Assembly (NCBI RefSeq): GCF_041734735.1
Contig: NC_134879.1
Coordinates: forward strand, 5,511,503 to 5,575,502
DNA length: 64,000 nucleotides
Reading direction: 5' to 3'
From: Babylonia areolata
Lineage: Eukaryota > Mollusca > Gastropoda > Neogastropoda > Buccinidae
Part shown: in pieces, positions 33,020-64,000 of the stretch
Layout of the letters: each line of letters opens with the position of its first letter
Numbering within the stretch: position 1 is the stretch's first letter
Position numbers and translations under genes: made by a program
Notes under the pieces: generated by a model
What the model was told of the DNA's origin: nothing
Seen by the model: only the letters and a program-made list of their open reading frames with translations
Databases searched by the model: none

Positions 33020-33949
33020 GACTCACTTGTGTAAACAAAGTGAGTATGTTGTAACCCGGTGTTCGGTTGTGTGTCTGTGTGTCTGTATGCATGTCTGTGC
33101 GTCCATGGTAAACTTTAACATTGCCATTTTCTCTTTAAATACTTTGTCTGCCAATACCAAATCTGAATTATACATAGTAGGAAAAAAAAATCACATTTAT
33201 ACCAATAATAGCTTGTAAGACTTACGAATAAAGCCCTATTTCCGGATCATAAACAGTTTATGTTGAGGCTTGATCTGATTCCATAAACACTTTAAAACCG
33301 CCTCACATAGAACATAGGCTGTTTGGTAAGATGATAGAATGACATTTTTCTTGTTCACATTTAAATGAAAAGAAAAATACAAATTCTGGACAGAACACGT
33401 ACAGTGACACTAACTACACCATCGACATGTTTACTGCATATGATTATTCTAAAGTGGACAATGAATAAGTAGAATGAACATGAACAAAAATTTGACCATT
33501 TCACATTTCACTGAGTTTCAGTCAGCCCTGTCTAGACTGGTCTGAACAGATCTTCAGATAACAGCCTGTATGTTGCAGAGTGCCTGAGGTGATGGCAATG
33601 TCTGCTTCACTGCAGACTTCAAAAGAATTTCCTAAATGCCCAAGATATACCAAAATACATTATTGAAAAGGCATTATCACCTCAAATACCGCAACCAAAT
33701 GATCATGCTTAAAAAATATGTTTTGATATTAATTTCTGAATGTCATTCGTAGATCCAGATTTGTGCTGTGGGTAAAACTGTTTACTATCGCCCAAACATG
33801 ATAGGTTCAAATCTACTATTATACCTTTTTTTTTTTCAACCCAAAACTTTATAGCATCAAATAATAACACATTTTGACAATTAATTTTTGTTTGTTTGAT
33901 TTTATTTTTTTAGTTGTTTTTTTTGTTAAGTGTGTATCACAAGTGAGTC
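33020..33949 (+). repeat. Dispersed element with inverted 12-mers (copy 1)
   Basis: It opens with GACTCACTTGTG (33020-33031) and closes with CACAAGTGAGTC (33938-33949), an exact 12-bp inverted pair. The copy at 45278-45756 has the same opening and a near-identical close (CACAAGTGAGCC). The sequence TTGAAGGC(C/A)TTGCCTCTC after the close is also shared, so the inverted 12-mers may be subterminal. A worn close is seen near 20296 (TGAGTCTGGAAGGCCTTG). No transposase is evident, so it is probably a non-autonomous DNA transposon. Confidence 0.7.
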
Positions 33950-34319
33950 TTGAAGGCCTTGCCTCTCTAAGCCTCTTATTGTTATTTTGTTTGCGTTTCA
34001 GTTTCAAGGTATCAAATCACAAAGACTGATCCATATGCACTACACCACAACTACTTTATGAAAGAAAAATTAAAAAAAGGGAACAGATACCTGACTTACC
34101 CATAGATCCCAATGTGCTGGTTGGGTTATGAGAGCCAGCCCTACATATGTATAAAACATTAACATTAAATGAAATAAGAAAAAAAAGAAGGAAATAAGTC
34201 AAATATAAAACTATGTATGAAAATTAAATCATAGGAAGATGATACAATGAAGGTAAATGATTGAAATAAAATAATAATAATGAAAATGAACCACGTCCTG
34301 CAAACTTGTGCACTGGCAC

Positions 34320-34690
34320 CCACACATACATGCATGAACACAAACATACAAATGCACATACACACACACACACACAGATGCATAACATCCGGAACAACTT
34401 GCAGTCTCAGACACTTAGGCCCAGTCCTCCACCATCACATAAACATTCCCATGCCCCATCCCCCATGTGCACACAAACATTTTCACACACATCCACATGA
34501 TCGCATCGTACATAATGTATGCTCACAGACATTAAGCATCATTCCGTGGAATTACAAATACACATACACTGATGGGTGCATGTGCACACATGAAAGATCT
34601 ATTGATCATGATTGCTAATGCATGTTCAGTCAGATGCACCCTTACACATGAGCATAAAAACATGCACCATCATATACCCATGCACCTGAG
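34320..34690. repeat. CA-rich low-complexity tract
   Basis: A run of ACACAC, CATACA and ATGCAC mixtures giving His/Thr-rich pseudo-translations on one strand and Cys/Val-rich ones on the other. Not coding. Confidence 0.75.
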
Positions 34691-34727
34691 TATATGTAAT
34701 ATGCATACAATGATAAATGAGTCCTGT

Positions 34728-35590
34728 AGGGTACAGTCCTGGGCCCTCTTGTCATCCTCACCTTCATTAATGACCCTTCCATCACTCAAAGCACCACCAA
34801 ACTCTGGTGCTGGTGACGATCTGAAATGAATCACCTCCCCTCAAGATAGCCTCCAACTACAAGACATTTCATCCCTGGAACATTGGAAAGCAGCCTGGCA
34901 GATGAGCTTCAACGCCAGTAAATGCACTGTTACCTGTATCTCCCCAAGCAAGAAGAAAGCTGTAATACCAACTAAGTACAGCTTCCATGGGAAGACAGGA
35001 AACAACAGCATCCAGCAGAAACATTGGTGTCACAATCAAAGAGGTATGTACTGTCCTGGGGAAAACACATTGCCAACAAGGGCAACAGAACTGGGTTTTC
35101 TGAGGTGGAACTTCTGCAAATCCTCCATCAGTGTAAGTCGACAACATACGAGACCAAGGTCAGACCAGTCTTGAGTACATATCCACCATCTGGGACCCAA
35201 TCAGAAAGACATCACAGTGTTTGAGAAATTGCAAGGCAGGGCAGCCCGGTATGTCTTCAATAATTACAGCGGTTGGACACCAGGCTGTGTGGCCAGTATG
35301 CCTAAGTGGGACCCTCTCACAGACAGAAGACAATACAACCACCACACGATGCTGTAAAAAATCAATAACAGTATGATTGACATTGGTAAGTCCTTATTTT
35401 ACACCAAAGGGGATAGCTGGACCAGGGGAGCCCAAAGACTGTTCCAGGAATGTACAACCCACCCAGCCCTCTGCAATAGTTTCTTTCATGGATCTCTGTG
35501 CCAGTGGAACAACATGCCACCCTGCCTCATGGATACTCCTTAATTAAATTGGAGCTCTTCCAGGCTGGTCTGGGTCAGCATACTGGCACA
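34728..35590 (+). mobile_element. Decayed LINE, RT middle to C-terminus
   Basis: Plus-strand frames give RVQSWALLSSS.LHLH.., MSFNASKCTVTCISPSKKK, VLSWGKHIANKGNRTGF, TTYETKVRPVLSTY then CRAARYVFNNYSGWTPGCV and AQRLFQECTTHPALCNSFFH. These match the VLGPLLFLxFINDLP...MxFNPxKCxVL...RPVLEYASxVWDP pattern of many LINE RTs. There are many breaks. Two further stubs of the same region follow downstream. Confidence 0.8.
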
Positions 35591-35819
35591 GCTAAGAACA
35601 ACTAACCAGCAGCATCACATGTACATTGTTTTAACCTTTTAGATCAAGTTGTTACTGAGCAATTGGCCACCCACTTGTCATACCCAATTAGTGCAGCAGA
35701 CTCTTCTGCTGGACTGCACACATTCGTCAGAACCCAGACCAAGCCAAGGAAGAAGAACCCACACTGCAGTGAGGAGAACTGATAAAGGAAGAAAAAGCCC
35801 TTCCCTACCACCTATACTG

Positions 35820-36010
35820 TCTGCATAATGAGGAACTCCAGAAGGTGGAGAAAGCAAAATTCCTGGGTGTAGAGTTGACAAAAGACCTTCACAGGGGAGC
35901 ACACATCCAGGCCACAATAGCAAAGGCAGACAAGACAAGTGCCTTCATGTATAGAAACCTGAGAGGATGCCCCTACACCACCCAGAACCAGATTCCAGAC
36001 CATATTATCT
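35820..36010 (+). mobile_element. LINE stub, RT thumb region
   Basis: EKAKFLGVELTKDLHRGAHI, QATIAKADKTSAFMYRNLRG and CPYTTQNQ are typical of the LINE segment AKYLGVxLxxDLxWxxHV...ANKTxAFxxRNLRxCP. It is a separate partial copy from the one at 34728. Confidence 0.75.
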
Positions 36011-36309
36011 CAGCCATTTCCCCTCAGTCTTTCAAGACCAGGACTGAGGTGTGGTTGCAAGCCTCAGGCTCGATCAGTATAGCTACAGGACAGGTTGTTT
36101 TTTGTTGTTTTGTTTTTTTGGTTTTTTAACTGATGCTGTGTGGGGACCGGGTTCACCAGGCTGAACTGGGGAGGGGGAGGGTTGGGAGGGGGGGGGGGGC
36201 TTAACAGTCGTACACATGCAGACATCAGTCACCTAGAGCGCACCCCCTATTGTGGATTGTTGCCCTGTACTGGGATTACCACATGATTACGGACAAGATA
36301 AGACAAAGC

Positions 36310-36486
36310 ACACAGGAAGTCAATAAAGAAGTAACCTGGGATCAACACATTAATGCCATCACAGCTAAAGCCAACAAGACCCTTACTTTCCACCTAAGAA
36401 ACCTCAAAGTCAGCTCAACTGAACTCAATGAGAGAGAATCCCACATCTTCGAGAGACCTCTCCTCAGGTATGCCACTTCAATCTAG
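36310..36486 (+). mobile_element. LINE stub, second copy of the RT thumb region
   Basis: NKEVTWDQHINAITAKANKT then LTFHLRNLKVSS and SHIFERPLLRYATSI cover the same LINE segment as 35820-36010, ending in a stop. A G-rich tract at 36165-36199 separates the two. Confidence 0.7.
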
Positions 36487-36488
36487 AA

Positions 36489-37145
36489 CACGCAGAGGAA
36501 CATTGACACTAGAGCAAACATTGTCATAGGCGATGATGCGTGGTGTTGTGCGGTCCAGCACCTCCGTCTTCATGCTAGGGGACAGCAGCCAGGTAGATAG
36601 AGAGAGTCGGAACACAATTCTGAAATATAAACAGACTTACATTTACTTATGTTGATTCGAGCATCAACATTATCAGCAACTTTCGTTTTCTGCTGTTACA
36701 GTCTGTTACCGGAAGCGCAAGATAAATAATCGGCCCTGGCTATGTTTAGGAACAGATTGACTTTCTGTAAACAAGCTTCGGAGGTGGGCATAATAATTCC
36801 TGTTCGTTGCTTTTATTTGCGCTGAACACGCAGAGGAACATTGACACTCAAAGCAAAGCGATGATGCGTGGTGTTGAGCGGCCCAGCACCTCCGTCTTCA
36901 TGCTAGGGGTCAGCAGCCAGGGAGAGAGAGAGAGTCGGAACATAATTCTGAAATATCAACAGACTTAATTTACTTACGTCAACTCGAGCATTGTCAGCAA
37001 CTTTCGATTTCTGCTGTCACAGTCTGTCACCGGAAGCGCAAGATAAGTAATCGGCCCTGGCTATGTTCAGGAACAGATTGACTTTCTGTAAACAAGCTTT
37101 TGGGGTGGGTATAATTCCCGTTCGTTGTTTTTATTTGCGCTGCAC
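36489..37145 (+). repeat. Two tandem units of about 335 and 322 bp
   Basis: Unit 1 runs about 36489-36823 and unit 2 about 36824-37145. Both start ACACGCAGAGGAACATTGAC and share GATGATGCGTGGTGTTG, CAGCACCTCCGTCTTCATGC, GTCGGAACA, AGTCTGT(T/C)ACCGGAAGCGC and TATTTGCGCTG, with about 90% identity by eye. There is no coding sequence between them, so they are not the ends of a longer element. Family unknown. Confidence 0.85.
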
Positions 37146-37149
37146 AGGT

Positions 37150-37453
37150 TAGAACCAATAACTTCATTCCAGTAACACGCTGTCTGCTGTCAGGAATGGC
37201 GAAGTTGATTTAAAATTTGTAAAACCGTACTGGGGATATGTCTGAGCATCTGCCTGCTCCTGCCATCAGATCAAAACATTAAATTAATTTAATTTAGTTG
37301 TCACCAGATTGTATCCTGACGCACATTTTTTAAACACTGTGAACACACGTTCCAAGCATTTAATGAGAACCAAAGCCGAACAGTCTTCAAAACGTTCTAG
37401 CTCATTTGAACATAATTTACTTTCAGTTTGTACAGTAACAACACCGAATTAAG

Positions 37454-37491
<38 letters not shown>

Positions 37492-38236
37492 ATCTAGAAT
37501 AAGAAAAGTTAAGATTTAAAATTAAGCCACAGAATGACAGATTAGTGATTGTCAAGTGCACTGAGAAAAACCTTTTATTCAGACAGAATATTAATTTTGT
37601 TGCCCTGTTTATTTTCATAAAGGTGTAGGTGATATACTGTTCAATACAATATGTGTGTGCACATGTATGCACACAAATGTGTATGTATTTGTAATCTTAT
37701 GTAAGTAATCTCATTTCAGAGAGTCTGACATGCTGGAAAAGCAACCCCATTATTGTGTCATACCATTTGCATTTCAATATAGATCTATAAAGTGTAAATG
37801 TAAAAAATAAAAATAAAAAGTAATAGTCTTATACAGATCTTCTGTTCACAGTATAACTGAGTCATTCATTTTGATACATTATATTTTGATGGACTACTGA
37901 ATCCTTTTTTATATTAGAAAGATGGCACTGACAGGAAGGTAGGTGTTGAAACCAAACCAGACAGGAAAGCAGAAATGTGATTCCCATTTTAGATATGAAT
38001 TTAATCATTATTTTAAAATGTAGTTTGTAAAAACCCTATAAATACCCTCTCAAAGTTATACGCATTATTCATGGATTTCACTGACAAATGTTTGTGAAGC
38101 CAGTTACTGTAATTTTCATGAGTAAAAGACTCATTGCGATGAAATTATCATTGTAACACACTGATTATTGTATTAGAATAATAATTTACATGTATGTGTT
38201 ATAATTAAGTACTGTTTTTTTCTTCATAATTTTCAG
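37150..38236. other. Upstream region of ABCC10
   Basis: AT-rich, with a (TG)n run at about 37456-37486. No coding signal is seen. A possible 5' UTR exon could end near 37938 (GACAGGAAG then GTAGGT), and a convincing acceptor (TTTTTTTCTTCATAATTTTCAG) ends at 38236, so ABCC10 probably has at least one upstream non-coding exon here or further left. No TATA box or initiator can be assigned. Confidence 0.45.
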
Positions 38237-38304
38237 GCAGTGGATACTTCAAGTGATGGAGTGTCATGGCCATGAGAGGGCATCAGTGAGTGGGTGAAAC
38301 CACA
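38237..38304 (+). promoter_or_regulatory. ABCC10 5' leader with short upstream reading frames
   Basis: Between the acceptor at 38236 and the chosen ATG (38305) lie three ATGs: GTGATGGAG, GTCATGGCC and GCCATGAGA. They open short frames: the first ends TGA at 38294-38296, while the other two share a frame ending TGA at 38287-38289. Such upstream frames usually damp translation of the main one. The main ATG has a good context (ACCACAATGG). Confidence 0.5.
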
Positions 38305-61913
<23,609 letters not shown>

Positions 61914-62000
61914 GTGAGTTCACTTCCCTGCCTCCCAGGGGTGTCGTCGGTGAATGGGGTGTGTGATTGTGTGTTAGATGTATGGTTATGGTTATGTTTA

Positions 62001-62540
62001 CAGGTGCAGTAGCTGGGTGGTTAATGTGTTGTAGTTTTCATATGAGGGTCCCGGGTTTGAATCTCGGTAATGACGCCTGGTGGGATAAAGGGTAGAGATT
62101 TTTCCGATCTCCCAGGTCAACCTATGTGCAGATTTGCTTGTGCCTGAACCCCTTCGTGTGTATACGCACACAGATGATCAGATACGCACGTTAATCATCC
62201 TGTAATCCGCGTCAGCATTTGGTGGGTTATGGAAACAAGAACATACCCAGCATGCACACCCACAAAAACGTAGGATGGCTACATACATGGTGGGGTAAAT
62301 AAACAAAACAGTTATTCAGGTAAAGTATTACATGTCTGTCTGAGTGTGTATGTGTGTGTACCTGAAATCTGATTGAATGACACAGGAAACGAATGATGAG
62401 TGCCCAATGGCAGCCATCAATCAGCTCTACCCAGGTAGGCAGCCTGTTCTGCAAATGACTCTGTGTTAGTAAAGCGCTTAGAGCTTGGTCTCCGACCGAG
62501 GATAGGTGCTATATAAGTATCCACATCATTCATCATTATG
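62001..62540 (+). mobile_element. SINE family A, full copy
   Basis: Head GCAGTAGCTGGGTGGTTAAT and GGGTCCCGGGTTTGAATC, body as in 7151-7690, tail GTAAAGCGCTTAGAGCTTGG, CTATATAAGTATCC. It lies in ABCC10 intron 16. The rest of the window (62541-64000) shows only AT-rich intron, an L2-like tail near 63348-63400 (AAAGCGCTTGGAGAGG) and a (TG)n run near 63739. Confidence 0.88.
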
Positions 62541-64000
62541 TCCCTTCAAGATCTCTCCTCTCTCCCGCTGATAGTTGAATCTTTTTTGCGTTCCCAAATT
62601 CGACACAGCAGGAGAGCTTTTTATTTGTTCTTCAGCAGTGCAAACCAGGAATTCACTGGCTTTTTCAGTCCGTCACATTCGTTCACTCACATGTTTTAAA
62701 ACAAATCTGGAAAAAAACATTCCTTTTCAAGCAGACTCCCCATGATTAATTAGCACCTTGTTCCGCTTGTCTGTATTCTGTGGATCCACATTAATAATAA
62801 ATAAAAAAAATTTCTTTCATGTTCGTTCGTTCTTTTGCTTAACGTCTATCCACATTTGTGATTTTAGACGAAAATCCATCATCTCCCCCACCCCACCCAT
62901 GCCTTAAATCATCTCTACTTTCCCTGTATAAACAAAATGAAATAAACTAACTATACTAGTCAACCAGTAGAATTACAACAAAGAGCCAGTTGAGTTCCAA
63001 ATTAAACTCTAAACTATTTCAAACACATGTTGATTATCACATAAGACATTTCAAATGGAAGCAGATGGAACTGCAGATTTTGTAAATGACACAGGTAAAT
63101 ATGGTTTTAACTGTTCACATTTATGGATGACATGCACAGGGGTAATTTCATTGCTGCAAATGCAAGTCACATTTGAAGTATATTTTGTTTTTATGGCATT
63201 CAGTAGTCTGTATATAAGACTGGTGAGCCTTCTGCTACTGTGGTGTCCTTTATTTGTTTTAAAAGAAAGCATGCGATCAATATCTTTCATGTGTGTTTGT
63301 GTGTCTGCCTCTTCTTGTGTGCTTTGTGAATGACTGACATGTTATTGTAAAGCGCTTGGAGAGGTTTGAAAGCACTAGACAAATGTTTTATTATTAGTCA
63401 TAGTAGTAGTAGTAGAAGTATTGCTATTAGTATTATTATGAGTTGTAGTATTTCATTACTATACTATTACTGTGCGATATTGTCTGTTAGTGTTGAGTGT
63501 TTTATCGAGTAATCTGTAGCAGTGCGTTCAAATTTGAAAAACGAGCAGTGAAATCTAGTAGTGTCAGTTTGTTACAGTTTGAAATAGAGTATTCATTCAT
63601 TTATCTGGTACTAAAATGTTATCTTTTTTGGGTGTGTATTTGCTCTCTTTGAAATCTTCTGCAAAGATTTTGCATATTTGTTCTTGTTCTCAAGTAATCA
63701 AAATTCATTGATACTGGTTGTTTACTTTGCAGACCCCTGTGTGTGTGTGTGTGTGTGTGTGAAATATGCTGGTAGAATTCCAATGTATTCTAAGAGTTAT
63801 TTTCCAAGTTGATTTAAATGTTTAAAAAAGATGAAAAGAGGAAAAATCCAAGGATCCAAGCAAGTTGCTTCCTCATCTCATTTTGTGTTGTAACTCATAT
63901 TGTCTGTCCATTAGTTCAGTATAGTGTTGTCCTGTTTTGAAATTATGAAAGGTTTAGAGGAGAATTGCTAGGAATTAGGGATAATGAGCAAGGGTTGAAT

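Noticed and set aside
36489-37145. Pair of long terminal repeats
   Set aside because: The two units are directly adjacent with no internal region, primer-binding site or protein-coding sequence. I keep it as a plain tandem repeat.

Overview
This is a eukaryotic, AT-rich, intron-rich and repeat-rich window. It looks like a mollusc, and I would guess a marine snail (caenogastropod). That guess rests on the mix of LINEs, the tRNA-headed SINE families and the TTAA-flanked miniature transposons, and on proteins that are clearly animal but far from vertebrate. The taxon is an inference, not a proof.

Three protein-coding genes lie head to tail on the plus strand. (1) The 3' half of SDCCAG8, a centrosomal/ciliary coiled-coil protein, covers eleven coding exons from 2100 to the stop at 12772. 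(2) A complete Speedy/RINGO (SPDYA-like) cyclin-dependent kinase activator has eight coding exons from 16712 to 25613, and I assembled a 378-residue reading from them. (3) Most of ABCC10 (MRP7), an ABC exporter, has sixteen coding exons from 38305 to 61913. These encode 1330 residues: TMD0, TMD1, NBD1 and TMD2. NBD2 lies beyond the window. I see no functional link between the three genes; they are neighbours only.

Mobile DNA: a LINE on the minus strand (1-1965) runs off the left edge with an open frame. A second LINE (27820-31127) has an uninterrupted endonuclease-reverse transcriptase-zinc finger frame and sits between two identical 87-bp copies of its target. It is nested in an older CR1/L2-like LINE, which was separately hit by a TTAA-flanked miniature element. 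Five TTAA-flanked elements are recognisable, as are a hAT-like miniature element, three SINE families that share parts, and several LINE stubs. I found no retrovirus, LTR element or Polinton.

The most striking signal is not a standard feature type. In SDCCAG8 and ABCC10 the introns repeatedly carry tandem copies of the neighbouring exon edge, including the splice site. Clear cases are 15 copies of a donor edge (4026-5190), 8 copies of the acceptor edge of the Walker A exon (48889-49770), acceptor-edge copies before ABCC10 exon 9 (51271-51413), a donor-edge copy after exon 14 (59394-59433) and a dead copy of the exon 2 start (40079-40140). Less certain cases lie near four other junctions. A second pattern is that sense-oriented SINE or LINE 3' ends stop 15-60 bp upstream of six acceptors.
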